Shown piece by piece: positions 24,887 through 33,460 of a stretch of 44,348 bases of DNA. The notes below the pieces were generated by a model. It did no database searches and had not been told where the DNA came from. It saw nothing but the letters and a program-made list of their open reading frames with translations. Source of the stretch: Pseudomonadota bacterium (GTDB lineage: Bacteria; Pseudomonadota; Gammaproteobacteria; Pseudomonadales; Oleiphilaceae); contig JAEZAA010000288.1 in NCBI GenBank assembly GCA_023430625.1, positions 1 through 44,348 of the forward strand. The letters are read 5' to 3'. Each line of letters opens with the position of its first letter. The first letter of the stretch is position 1. The translations under genes were made by a program, and so were the position numbers.

Positions 24887-26329
24887 ATGAGCAAGTCGTC
24901 CATTCTGATCGTCGAAGACGATGCCGACCTGCGGGAAGCCCTATCCACCACGCTGGAAGTTGCGGGCTATAAGTTCATTGCGGTCGAGTCGGCGGAAGCG
25001 GCACTGGATGTACTGGAGCAGCAGTCCGTCGAACTGGTGATCAGCGACGTGAACCTGCCGGGTATGGACGGCCACGAACTGCTGGCGCGGGTTAAGCGTC
25101 AATCTCCCGGCATTCCGATGATGCTGATGACGGCATTCGGGCTGATCAGCCATGCGGTGTCCGCCATGCAAAAGGGCGCCGCCGACTATCTGGTCAAGCC
25201 ATTTGAACCCCAGGTGCTGCTGGATTCCATCCGCAAGTTTTCGGCGCAGGGCGTGTCCGGCCCAATGAGCGCCAGCAGCGCCAAGGATGAGCCAGTGGCG
25301 GAAGATGTGGCCAGCAAACGTATTTTCCAACTGGCGAGCCGGGTGGCGGCGACCGATTCAACGGTGCTGATCGCCGGTGAGAGCGGGACCGGTAAGGAAG
25401 TGCTGGCGCGCTTCATTCACCGTCACTCCGACCGCAAGGACAAGCCCTTTGTGGCCATCAACTGCGCGGCCATTCCCGAGAACATGCTGGAAGCCATGCT
25501 GTTCGGCCATGAAAAAGGCGCGTTCACCGGTGCCTATGCCAGTGCGCCCGGTAAGTTCGAGCAGGCCAATGGCGGCACCATCCTGCTGGATGAAGTGTCG
25601 GAAATGGATCTCGGCCTGCAGGCCAAGCTCTTGCGCGTGCTGCAGGAGCGGGAAGTGGAGCGGGTTGGCGGACGCCGCCCGATTACCCTGGATGTGCGGG
25701 TGATCGCCACCACTAACCGGGATCTGCGGAGCTATGTGCAGGAAGGACGCTTTCGCGAGGACTTGTACTATCGCTTGAGCGTGTTCCCCCTGCAGTGGAT
25801 GCCGCTGCGCGAGCGGCCCGCCGATATCATACCCCTGGCGCGCCGCCTGTTGCAGACCCATGCCCATAAGATGAAGGTGCCGTTCGTACGCCTGGACGAA
25901 CAGGCTGAACGCGCGCTACTGAACCATCCCTGGCCCGGCAACGTGCGGGAACTGGATAACGTTATCCAACGCTCCCTGATCCTGCATCAGAACGGCGTGG
26001 TCACCGCGGCCGATCTGTATCTGGAGGCCGGGCAGAGCCCGCTGGCCGGTCATACGACGCTGGCAGGTCATGGCTCTTTGACCGCACAGAATTCGCTGAC
26101 ATCGCAGGAAGAGGCGGTGGACAGCGACTGGCAGCTGCCGGAGGACGACAGCGCACTGGGGCAGGATCTGCGCATGCGCGAATTCCAGATCATTCTCGAT
26201 GCGCTCAAGCGCGAGGGTGGCCGCCGCAAGCAAGTGGCGGAAAAGCTGGGTATCAGCCCGCGGACCTTGCGCTACAAGTTGGCCAAGATGCGCGAGTGCG
26301 GCATCGATATCGCCGAGGAGCTGATCTAA
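24887..26329 (+). CDS. fleR: Flagellar response regulator FleR/FlrC (sigma-54 activator)
   Basis: This is a 480-residue enhancer-binding protein. The receiver domain (1-120) has the acidic pair VEDDAD, phosphoacceptor Asp54 (VISDVNLPG), a Thr in MTAFG and the Lys in VKPFEP. The AAA+ domain (about 145-380) has GESGTGKEV, the sigma-54 contact GAFTGA and ILLDEVSEMD. A Ser/Thr/Gly-rich linker (about 382-410) with repeated LAGH/LTAQ/LTSQ units leads to a Fis-type helix-turn-helix (QVAEKLGISPRTLRYKLAKM). It would activate basal-body genes such as fliE onward. The gap from fleS is 114 bases, likely one operon. Confidence 0.95.
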   Translation: MSKSSILIVEDDADLREALSTTLEVAGYKFIAVESAEAALDVLEQQSVELVISDVNLPGMDGHELLARVKRQSPGIPMMLMTAFGLISHAVSAMQKGAADYLVKPFEPQVLLDSIRKFSAQGVSGPMSASSAKDEPVAEDVASKRIFQLASRVAATDSTVLIAGESGTGKEVLARFIHRHSDRKDKPFVAINCAAIPENMLEAMLFGHEKGAFTGAYASAPGKFEQANGGTILLDEVSEMDLGLQAKLLRVLQEREVERVGGRRPITLDVRVIATTNRDLRSYVQEGRFREDLYYRLSVFPLQWMPLRERPADIIPLARRLLQTHAHKMKVPFVRLDEQAERALLNHPWPGNVRELDNVIQRSLILHQNGVVTAADLYLEAGQSPLAGHTTLAGHGSLTAQNSLTSQEEAVDSDWQLPEDDSALGQDLRMREFQIILDALKREGGRRKQVAEKLGISPRTLRYKLAKMRECGIDIAEELI

Positions 26330-26801
26330 GCCGTTAAGACACTCGCGCAGGCGAGTTAAAGAATTGGCGCCGGCAGGGATATCGGCGTAAGCGTCTCTGA
26401 GGGGCTACCAGAGATCAGGCGGGAGGTGTCCACCGACATCAAGCGCCTGAACAGGAGGCCAGGCTGGGAACAGCGCGCCTTGCTTCGGTCTCCGTAGCCC
26501 ATTTTTTTCGTCCTTCTCCCATGGCCAGCGTCCAGACTGGTCGAATTCTCCACGTTCATGATTCAGCCAGAGCTTCGCCTTTGTCGGGCTTGGCAGGATA
26601 GTCCCCCTCCAAAAAATTGGCGTTGTCGCGCCAATGTGCAGTCTTAATCGTATCAACCTATTGAAATAGAATGTTAATTTGTATTTGGCATGGTCTCTGC
26701 TTTAAACATTGGCAAGGTGTTCTCCCATGTTGCTCCCGCCAAGAAACCGGCGCGGTTGCACGGAGGGAATCCTGGATTGGTGAAAACAGTAGGAGCAGGT
26801 C
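26330..26801. other. Long regulatory spacer between fleR and fliE
   Basis: This is 472 bases without a convincing gene. A small ACTCGC/GCGAGT hairpin (26341-26356) follows fleR. A stem ATTGGCG/CGCCAAT (26616-26635) preceded by six As could terminate minus-strand transcription. The sigma-54 promoter of fliE lies at the right end, so the length may hold FleR enhancer sites. Confidence 0.55.
26684..26703 (+). promoter_or_regulatory. Sigma-54 (-24/-12) promoter of the fliE operon
   Basis: TTTGGCATGGTCTCTGCTTT has GG at 26687-26688 and GC at 26699-26700, spaced by 10 bases. It strongly resembles the fleS promoter. Transcription would start near 26711 and run into fliE. Confidence 0.85.
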
Positions 26802-27158
26802 ATGAGCAATCGGGTCGATATCAATAATGTATTGATGGAAATTCGCAATTTGCGCGCGCAAGTGGCGAAGCCTGCCCGGGTCGAGAACATTCCGAACCCG
26901 ACGGAAATCCGTCCTACCACCCAAACCCAGGAAGTTCCCAGCTTCAGTGCTATGCTCAAGGGCGCCGTCAACGGTGTGAACGATCTGCAAAAGGCGGCTT
27001 CACAAACGGCGACGGCCTACGAGCGGGGCGATCCCAACGTCGATATCACCCGGGTCATGATTGCCGCCCAGAAGTCGACGGTGGCCATGCAGGCCATGAC
27101 GCAGGTCCGCAACAAGGTGATCCAGGCCTACGAAGACATCATGAAGATGCCGATTTAA
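26802..27158 (+). CDS. fliE: Flagellar hook-basal body protein FliE
   Basis: This is a 118-residue periplasmic/export-apparatus adaptor linking the MS ring to the rod. The family C-terminal half is clear: PSFSAMLKGAVNGVNDLQ, then a DPNVDITRVMIAAQKSTVAM segment and an end with VRNKVIQAYEDIMKMPI. There is no signal peptide, as expected for a protein exported by the flagellar system. It is first gene behind the sigma-54 promoter, starting a cluster that runs fliEFGHIJ. The ribosome site (aggag) is good. Downstream, a 117-base gap to fliF holds a pair of direct repeats. Confidence 0.96.
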   Translation: MSNRVDINNVLMEIRNLRAQVAKPARVENIPNPTEIRPTTQTQEVPSFSAMLKGAVNGVNDLQKAASQTATAYERGDPNVDITRVMIAAQKSTVAMQAMTQVRNKVIQAYEDIMKMPI

Positions 27159-27186
27159 GGGGCTGGCCTCGCGAGAGCAGGCTAGT

Positions 27187-27220
27187 CTTGTGTGAGTGGT
27201 AGGTTTCTTGTGTGAGTAGT
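27187..27220 (+). repeat. Direct repeat between fliE and fliF
   Basis: CTTGTGTGAGTGGT (27187-27200) is repeated as CTTGTGTGAGTAGT (27207-27220), with one mismatch and a 20-base period, about two helical turns. It could be an operator pair or a recent duplication. Confidence 0.5.
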
Positions 27221-27275
27221 GCGTTAGTTTTTCGGTGTGAAGCGCTGATTTCAGGTAGAGAATAGGAACGAGGTT

Positions 27276-28997
27276 ATGGCAAGCGTACCGGCGGAAGTAC
27301 AGAACGGAGCGAAGCTCCCAACCGCGCCCAGCGTGGAAGGTGAGGAGCAGCCGAAGGTACCGCGCAGCGATCTGATCCTGGGCTTCAACCGCCTGACCAT
27401 CCTGCGCCAGCTGACCTTGATCATCGGCGTGGCCACCGCCATTGCCATGGTGCTGGGTGTTGCGCTCTGGATGATGGAGCCAAGCTACCGGCCACTGCTC
27501 AACAACATCAATAATTACAGTGCCACCGAAGTGGCGCAGATCCTTCAGCAAAGCGATATCGCCTACAAGATCGAGCCCAACAGCGGCGTGCTGCTGGTTG
27601 AGGCCGACAAGCTGGGCGATGCCCGCCTGAAGCTGGCCGCGGCCGGTGTGACCGAAGACCGTGGTGTGGGCTTTGAGCTGCTGGACAAGGACCCCGGGCT
27701 GGGAACCAGCCAGTTCATGGAAACCACCCGTTATCGCCGAGGCCTGGAAGGCGAGCTGGGCCGCACCATTTCCAGCCTGCGCAATGTCCGCAGCGCGCGG
27801 GTTCATCTGGCGATTCCCAAGGCATCCGTATTCGTCCGCGACAATCGCAAGCCCTCGGCATCGGTGTTCGTGGAGCTGTTCGGAACCCGTGAGCTGGATC
27901 GGGAGCAGGTGGAGGCGATCATCAATCTGGTGGCCAGCAGTGTCCCGGAAATGAATCGCAAGGACGTCACGGTGGTGGATCAACGGGGGCGTCTGCTGTC
28001 CCAGAACCATAAGTCCTCCGAAGACCTGATGGCCATGCAGCAGTTTGAATATGCCCGCAAGGTCGAAGAAACCCTGAATGGTCGCATCAGTGGAATCCTG
28101 GAGCCGATCCTGGGGCCGGGACGTTATCGGTCCGAGGTGTCGGCCGATCTGGATTTCACCTCCGTGGAGCAGGCCGAAGAGCTGTACAACCCGGATGCGG
28201 CGGCACTGCGCAGCGAACAGACTCTGAACGAGCAACGGGTGTCCGGCCAGAACGGTGGTGTGCCCGGTGCCCTGTCCAATCAGCCGCCTGGTGCGGCGAC
28301 CGTGCCGGAGCAGGCCACCGGTGACGGGGCACAGGCTGCCGCCGCCACCGATATGCGCCGCCAGAGCACGCGCAATTACGAAGTCGACCGCACGGTGAGC
28401 TACACCAAGCATGAGAAGGGACGGGTGCAACGCCTGACGGTGGCGGTGGCGGTAGACGACATCAAGCGGATCGATCCCAAGACCGGCGAAGTCAGCTATC
28501 AGCCCTGGCCCGCCGAAGAGTTGCAGCGCCTGACCATTCTGGTGCGCGACGCGGTGGGATACTCCGCCGCCCGTGGCGACAGCGTCAACGTCATCAATAC
28601 GCCATTCGCCCAGGCGGAAGGGATGGCGTATGAGGAAATTCCCCTGTGGCATCAGGAGTGGTTCTGGAATGCGGTGAAGTACGGTTTGGGATTCCTGATC
28701 GCGCTGGTGCTGATCCTGGGCCTGCTGCAGCTGCTGAAAACCCTGGCCAATGCTGGCGCCGAGAGCAAAAAGCCGGCGCTTGATGAAGCTGAAAGCCTGC
28801 CCGGATTGGCCCATATGCCGGAGGCGACCCTGAGCGGTAGGTCACCGGCGGAGGCCGAGGATGACTTGGGCGATTTCCTATTGCCGGGAGCCTCGACTAA
28901 TCTTGAACGGCAGTTGAACGCCTTGAAGACGCTGGTGGGTGATGAACCGGGCCGCGTGGCGCAAGTGGTAAGACAGTGGATCAACACCGATGACTGA
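27276..28997 (+). CDS. fliF: Flagellar MS-ring protein FliF
   Basis: This is the 573-residue ring protein of the basal body. A first transmembrane helix lies at about 47-67 and a second at about 463-490; between them are the periplasmic ring-building domains. The segment ISSLRNVRSARVHLAIPK is a clear family signature. A low-complexity Ala/Gln/Gly stretch lies near 325-365. The cytoplasmic C-terminus ends in LKTLVGDEPGRVAQVVRQWI, the FliG-binding tail. The last 8 bases overlap fliG, indicating translational coupling. Confidence 0.97.
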   Translation: MASVPAEVQNGAKLPTAPSVEGEEQPKVPRSDLILGFNRLTILRQLTLIIGVATAIAMVLGVALWMMEPSYRPLLNNINNYSATEVAQILQQSDIAYKIEPNSGVLLVEADKLGDARLKLAAAGVTEDRGVGFELLDKDPGLGTSQFMETTRYRRGLEGELGRTISSLRNVRSARVHLAIPKASVFVRDNRKPSASVFVELFGTRELDREQVEAIINLVASSVPEMNRKDVTVVDQRGRLLSQNHKSSEDLMAMQQFEYARKVEETLNGRISGILEPILGPGRYRSEVSADLDFTSVEQAEELYNPDAAALRSEQTLNEQRVSGQNGGVPGALSNQPPGAATVPEQATGDGAQAAAATDMRRQSTRNYEVDRTVSYTKHEKGRVQRLTVAVAVDDIKRIDPKTGEVSYQPWPAEELQRLTILVRDAVGYSAARGDSVNVINTPFAQAEGMAYEEIPLWHQEWFWNAVKYGLGFLIALVLILGLLQLLKTLANAGAESKKPALDEAESLPGLAHMPEATLSGRSPAEAEDDLGDFLLPGASTNLERQLNALKTLVGDEPGRVAQVVRQWINTDD

Positions 28998-30030
28998 TCA
29001 GCTCCCTTCCGAAAAAACGGGTGCCAAAAAAGTGGCGCGTAAAGTAAGCCGGCTTGAGGCCGCGGCGATTCTGCTCATGTCCCTGGGTGAATCCGACGCC
29101 GCCAAGATTCTTAAGCACATGGGGCCGAAAGAGGTCCAGCGGGTGGGCAGTGCCATGTCCCGCCTGCAGAACATTCGCCAGGAAGAGGTGGAGCAGGTTA
29201 CCCGCGACTTCCTGGAAGCGGTCGGCGAGCAGACCGGGCTGGGCATCGGCTCCGATGACTACATTCGCAACATGCTCAAACAGGCCCTGGGTGAGGAAAA
29301 GGCCGCCGGTCTGGTGGACCGCATCCTGATGGGCGGCAATACCTCCGGCCTGGACACCCTGAAATGGATGGAGGCGCGCGCCGTGGCCGACATCATCCGC
29401 TTCGAACACCCCCAGATTCAGGCCATTGTTATTTCCTACCTGGATCCGGATCAGGCGGCGGGCGTGCTGGCCAACTTCGATGAAAAAGTCCGCCTCGACG
29501 TGATCATGCGGGTGGCGGCGCTGGACACGGTACAGCCCCAGGCGCTGCAGGAACTGAACAACATTCTGGAAAAACAGGTATCGGGCGGATCCTCCACCCA
29601 AACCAGCAAAATCGGTGGCGTCAAGCGTGCCGCCGACATCATGAACTTCATGGACAGCTCGGTGGAAGGCCAGTTGATGGAGTCCATCAAGGAGCTGGAC
29701 GGCGATCTCGGCAGCGAGATCGAGGATCTGATGTTTGTCTTCGACAACCTCAAGGAAGTCGACGACCGCGGTATCCAGGCGCTGTTGCGCGAAGTCTCAT
29801 CCGATACGCTCATTCTTGCCCTCAAGGGTGCCGATGATGAGCTGAAGGACAAGATCTTCAAAAATATGTCCAAGCGGGCCGCCGAGTTGCTGCGGGATGA
29901 TCTGGCGGCCAAGGGGCCGGTCAAGATCAGCGAAGTGGAGACGGCTCAGAAGGATATTCTCACCATTGCCCGCCGCATGGCGGATGCCGGTGAGATTTCC
30001 CTGGGCGGCGCGGGTGAAGAGCTTCTCTAA
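28990..30030 (+). CDS. fliG: Flagellar motor switch protein FliG
   Basis: This is a 346-residue cytoplasmic rotor protein that transmits torque and sets direction. The N-terminal domain (20-110) binds FliF, the middle domain contains RFEHPQIQAIVISYL with the EHPQ motif near 138-141, and the C-terminal domain contains charged torque residues in DDELKDKIFKNMSKRAAELL. The ATG lies within fliF. It is followed by a short hairpin gap and then fliH. Confidence 0.97.
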   Translation: MTDQLPSEKTGAKKVARKVSRLEAAAILLMSLGESDAAKILKHMGPKEVQRVGSAMSRLQNIRQEEVEQVTRDFLEAVGEQTGLGIGSDDYIRNMLKQALGEEKAAGLVDRILMGGNTSGLDTLKWMEARAVADIIRFEHPQIQAIVISYLDPDQAAGVLANFDEKVRLDVIMRVAALDTVQPQALQELNNILEKQVSGGSSTQTSKIGGVKRAADIMNFMDSSVEGQLMESIKELDGDLGSEIEDLMFVFDNLKEVDDRGIQALLREVSSDTLILALKGADDELKDKIFKNMSKRAAELLRDDLAAKGPVKISEVETAQKDILTIARRMADAGEISLGGAGEELL

Positions 30031-30046
30031 GCCCCGTTCATGTAAT

Positions 30047-30063
30047 CCTGCCATTCCGGCAGG
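30047..30063 (+). other. Intercistronic hairpin between fliG and fliH
   Basis: CCTGCC-ATTCC-GGCAGG is a perfect 6-base stem just upstream of fliH. No T-run follows immediately, so it may affect processing or translation of fliH and not end transcription. Confidence 0.35.
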
Positions 30064-30087
30064 CGCGTTTTGTGGTTCAGGCGGTGT

Positions 30088-31062
30088 ATGACTAAAGATT
30101 TTCACAAACTCGATCGCATTCCGGCCGAACAGCTCACGGCTTACGAGCGCTGGGAGCTGCCGGTGATGGATATGGCCGGCGACGAGCCGGCGGCGGTCAC
30201 CGAGGAGGTGGTCGAGGAAGAAATCGAAATCAAGCCGCTCACCGCCGAAGAGTTGGAAGAGATTCGCCAGGCGGCTTTTCTTGAGGGGCAGCAGGAAGGA
30301 TTTCAGATCGGTCGTGAGGAAGGCTTTCGCGAGGGCCGGGAAGCCGGCTACGCGGAGGGCCAGGAAGCTGGCTACGCCGAAGGTCGTGCGACCGGTGAGG
30401 AGCAGGGCGCAGCCAGCAAGCGTGCCGAGATCGATGCCGCACTGAAGCGTCTTGAAGGGGTGACCGCCGAGCTGATGGAGCCTATCCGCCGGCAGCAGGA
30501 CGAAGCCGAGCAGGCCCTGCTGAATCTGGTGTTGGCGGTCTCCCGTAGCGTGATCCGCCGCGAGGTGAGCCTGGACAGCCAGCAGATCCGCCAGGTCGTG
30601 CGCGAAGCCCTGGAGGCATTGCCGCGCGGCAGCGACCAGATCCGGCTGTGGGTCAATCCCCAGGACGCGCCGCTGGTGCGGGAGATGGCCAGCCAGCAGC
30701 AGGAGCCCTGGGTGATTCAGGAGGCGCCAGAGGTTCTGCCCGGTGGCTGTAAGGTCGAAAGCCGCTACAGCCTGATCGACTATACCATTGAGAAACGCTT
30801 TCAACTGGCGGTGCGGCAGATGCTGGAGCGCCATACGGCGGTGCAGCCAGTACCAGAAACCGCGAATGCTGGCGAGGTCATGACAGATCTGACCAATTTT
30901 CAGCGCGACCTGATGGATGCCCCCCTGCCGACACCGGAAGTCCCGCCGGCCGGAGTTGTCGCCCCGGTTGCGGCGGATGATGGCGTCCAGCCCTCGGCCG
31001 ATGAGGGCATGGGCGATTTCCCACCGTCGGAGCTGCCCCATGACCCGACCGACCCTCGTTGA
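30088..31062 (+). CDS. fliH: Flagellar export stator FliH
   Basis: This is a 324-residue regulator of the FliI ATPase. Residues 67-107 carry eleven glycines with an exact spacing of four, so ten consecutive GxxxG steps; this is the known FliH helix-packing motif, longer here than average. The C-terminal domain (about 140-255) resembles the V/F-ATPase stator subunit E. The start at 30088 is an ATG after aggcgg; a GTG at 30070 in frame is less likely. A Pro/Ala-rich tail of about 60 residues follows, and the last 23 bases overlap fliI. Confidence 0.95.
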   Translation: MTKDFHKLDRIPAEQLTAYERWELPVMDMAGDEPAAVTEEVVEEEIEIKPLTAEELEEIRQAAFLEGQQEGFQIGREEGFREGREAGYAEGQEAGYAEGRATGEEQGAASKRAEIDAALKRLEGVTAELMEPIRRQQDEAEQALLNLVLAVSRSVIRREVSLDSQQIRQVVREALEALPRGSDQIRLWVNPQDAPLVREMASQQQEPWVIQEAPEVLPGGCKVESRYSLIDYTIEKRFQLAVRQMLERHTAVQPVPETANAGEVMTDLTNFQRDLMDAPLPTPEVPPAGVVAPVAADDGVQPSADEGMGDFPPSELPHDPTDPR

Positions 31063-32410
31063 TCGCCTGCAAGGCTATGCCAGCCAGGTGCCGGCGGAGC
31101 TGAAGCCGGAAGTGGTCGGCCGCCTGACGCGTGTGATGGGGCTGACGCTGGAAGCGGTGGGGTGCCCCATGACGCTCGGCGAGCGCTGCTTGATCGAGGT
31201 GGCCCGCGCCAAGCCAGTCGAGGCGGAAGTGGTCGGTTTTGCCGAAGACAAGATTTACCTGATGCCGCTCAATCCGGTGGAAGGGCTGCAATCCGGCGCG
31301 CGGGTCTGGCCCATTGGCGCCGCCGGCCTGATCCCCGTGGGGATGGGCCTGCTGGGCCGGGTTCTGAACGGCGCTGGCGACCCGCTCGATGGCAAGGGCC
31401 CGATTCAAGCGGACACGCATCTCGGCATGGTCGGGCAGATCATCAACCCCCTGCACCGGGCCCCCATCCGGCAACCGCTGGACGTGGGGATTCGGGCGAT
31501 CAACTCCATGCTCACCGTGGGTATTGGCCAGCGCCTCGGCCTGTTTGCCGGCTCCGGCGTGGGTAAGAGTATGCTGCTGGGCATGATGACCCGCTTTACC
31601 ACCGCCGAGATTACCGTCGTTGGCCTGATCGGTGAACGGGGCCGGGAGGTCAAGGAGTTCATCGAGGACATTCTCGGGCCGGAAGGTCTGGCCCGCTCCG
31701 TGGTGGTGGCATCACCGGCGGACGATTCACCCTTGATGCGCCTGCGCGCCTCCCAGCTCACCACCCGTATTGCCGAGTATTTTCGCGACCAGGGCAAGAG
31801 TGTCCTGTTGCTGATGGATTCTCTGACCCGCTATGCCCAGGCCCAGCGGGAAATCGCGCTGTCATTGGGCGAGCCGCCCGCCACCAAGGGTTATCCGCCG
31901 TCCGTATTCGCCAAGCTGCCGGCCCTGGTGGAACGTACTGGCAATGGCCTGCCGGGAGGTGGCTCCATTACCGCGTTCTATACGGTGCTGACGGAAGGCG
32001 ACGACCAGCAGGATCCCATCGCGGATGCCGCCCGCGCCATTCTCGACGGTCATATCGTGCTGTCCCGGCGCCTGGCCGAAGAAGGGCATTATCCGGCCAT
32101 CGACGTGGAAGCCTCGATCAGCCGGGTCATGCCCCATGTGGTGCCCATCGAGCACATGCGCTCGGCGCAACGCTTCAAGCAGTTGTATGCGCGTTACCAG
32201 CAGACCAAGGATCTGATCAGCGTCGGCGCCTATACGCCGGGCGCCGATCCGGAAACCGACCTGGCCATCGAGCGGATGCCGCGCATGCGCGATTTCCTGC
32301 GCCAGGAGCTGAAGGAGCGGGCGGCGTTCGACGACTGTTCCCGCGGCCTGCAGGAACTGCTCAAGCCGGGCCCGAAGGCGCCGACGCCCGAGCCACGCCG
32401 TGCGAAGTGA
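31040..32410 (+). CDS. fliI: Flagellar export ATPase FliI
   Basis: This is a 456-residue ATPase of the type III export apparatus, related to F1 beta. It shows Walker A GSGVGKS near 172-178, the conserved GERGREVKEF, and Walker B LLLMDSLTRYAQAQREIALS. The start at 31040 matches family N-termini (MTRPTLVDRL), with ggag 7-8 bases upstream, inside the end of fliH. The ten-base gap to fliJ indicates one operon. The C-terminus has a short basic tail. Confidence 0.97.
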   Translation: MTRPTLVDRLQGYASQVPAELKPEVVGRLTRVMGLTLEAVGCPMTLGERCLIEVARAKPVEAEVVGFAEDKIYLMPLNPVEGLQSGARVWPIGAAGLIPVGMGLLGRVLNGAGDPLDGKGPIQADTHLGMVGQIINPLHRAPIRQPLDVGIRAINSMLTVGIGQRLGLFAGSGVGKSMLLGMMTRFTTAEITVVGLIGERGREVKEFIEDILGPEGLARSVVVASPADDSPLMRLRASQLTTRIAEYFRDQGKSVLLLMDSLTRYAQAQREIALSLGEPPATKGYPPSVFAKLPALVERTGNGLPGGGSITAFYTVLTEGDDQQDPIADAARAILDGHIVLSRRLAEEGHYPAIDVEASISRVMPHVVPIEHMRSAQRFKQLYARYQQTKDLISVGAYTPGADPETDLAIERMPRMRDFLRQELKERAAFDDCSRGLQELLKPGPKAPTPEPRRAK

Positions 32411-32420
32411 GGGTTGAGCC

Positions 32421-32870
32421 ATGGCACAGAAACGCTCACAGCGGCTTCAGATCGTGCTGCAGATGGCCGAGCAGAAGGAGGAGGCCGCCCAGCAGGAGTT
32501 GGCCAAGATCCAGCAACGCCTGAAAAGCGAGCAGGACAAGCTCGAACAGCTCCAGCAATTCCAGCAGGAATATCAGAACAATCTGCGCGCCCAGACCGGA
32601 CGGCGCATTTCGCCCGCCCAGTACCAAACGCTCAGCGCCTTTATCAGCCGCCTGTCCGTAGCGATCCAGGAGCAGCGCCGCCAGATCGAATTCGTGGCCA
32701 ATCTGGTTGCGCGGGCGCAGGACAAGTGGCGCGAGCTGTACCAGAAGCGCAAGAACATGAGCGACTTCATCGACCGCTGCCGGGACCAGGAAGCCCGCGA
32801 GGCCGACAAGCGGGAGCAGCGGTTGATGGACGAAGCCGCCATGCAGGCCGCGGTCCTGCGTCGCCGCTGA
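32421..32870 (+). CDS. fliJ: Flagellar export protein FliJ
   Basis: This is a 149-residue protein, almost fully coiled coil, rich in Gln, Glu and Arg, as in the FliJ family. FliJ acts as the central stalk of the FliI ring and helps recycle export chaperones. The N-terminus MAQKRSQRLQIVLQMAEQK is family-like. The ribosome site (gaggg) is clear. It closes the fliEFGHIJ run; a 187-base gap then precedes the STAS gene. Confidence 0.92.
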   Translation: MAQKRSQRLQIVLQMAEQKEEAAQQELAKIQQRLKSEQDKLEQLQQFQQEYQNNLRAQTGRRISPAQYQTLSAFISRLSVAIQEQRRQIEFVANLVARAQDKWRELYQKRKNMSDFIDRCRDQEAREADKREQRLMDEAAMQAAVLRRR

Positions 32871-33057
32871 TCGCCAGATCCGTCTATACTGTATTAACAA
32901 ACTTTCCCGAGATTGCATTCCGTTGTAAATTAACGGGTTTATCGGTGGCAGCTGCAATCGGGCGCCATGCGAGCACCCGCTAACCGGACGCGGGGGAAGT
33001 AGATCCGTCGAGGCCGGTTCCATCAGGGGCCCAAGTGCATTACAAAGAGGAAGAACG

Positions 33058-33357
33058 ATGTCCATCACCACCAGCAAAGCGGGCGACGTGCTGACGATCA
33101 AGATCGTGGGGCGGTTTGACTTTAGCTCCCACCAGGAATTCCGGGATGCCTACGAAGGCCGTGATGGAAGCGTCGGTGCCTATCGGATCGATATGGGCGA
33201 GACCACCTATCTCGACAGCTCGGCCCTGGGCATGTTGCTCCTGCTGCGGGATTTCGCCGGTGGCGACAACGCCGAAATCAGCATCCTGAACTGCAACAAT
33301 GATGTCCGTAAGATTCTGACCATTTCCAATTTCGAGCAGTTGTTTCGTATTCAATAG
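33058..33357 (+). CDS. STAS-domain anti-sigma factor antagonist (HsbA-like)
   Basis: This is a 99-residue single STAS domain. The phosphorylation motif DSSALGMLLLLRD is at 53-65, with Ser55 as the likely site by comparison with SpoIIAA. Such proteins bind anti-sigma partners when unphosphorylated. The next gene encodes a regulator with both a PP2C phosphatase and a HATPase kinase-like domain that could control Ser55. In P. aeruginosa the similar protein HsbA binds the anti-sigma factor FlgM. Assignment as an HsbA counterpart is by domain and context, not by alignment. The ribosome site (agagga) is good. Confidence 0.87.
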   Translation: MSITTSKAGDVLTIKIVGRFDFSSHQEFRDAYEGRDGSVGAYRIDMGETTYLDSSALGMLLLLRDFAGGDNAEISILNCNNDVRKILTISNFEQLFRIQ

Positions 33358-33460
33358 CCGTTGCTTGGTCGTCGATGGCAGTTGTTTCATAGACAATCAA
33401 TCCAGTTTTACGTCGCAAGGTCTTGCGCGGCATCCGGATCAATCAGAACAGGGATGAGTC

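Noticed and set aside
26405..26656. Minus-strand frames in the fleR-fliE spacer
   Set aside because: No ribosome site and no recognisable sequence; the spacer looks regulatory.
27000..28814. 604-codon open frame antisense to fliF and fliE
   Set aside because: It overlaps two certain genes and the promoter gap between them, and shows no protein-like features.
32936..32950. Near sigma-28 -10 (ACCGATAA) on the minus strand before the STAS gene
   Set aside because: Wrong strand for the gene and no -35 partner.
32414..32983. 189-codon frame overlapping fliJ in another phase
   Set aside because: fliJ is well supported by its coiled coil and operon position; this frame is low-complexity Gly/Arg/Ala.
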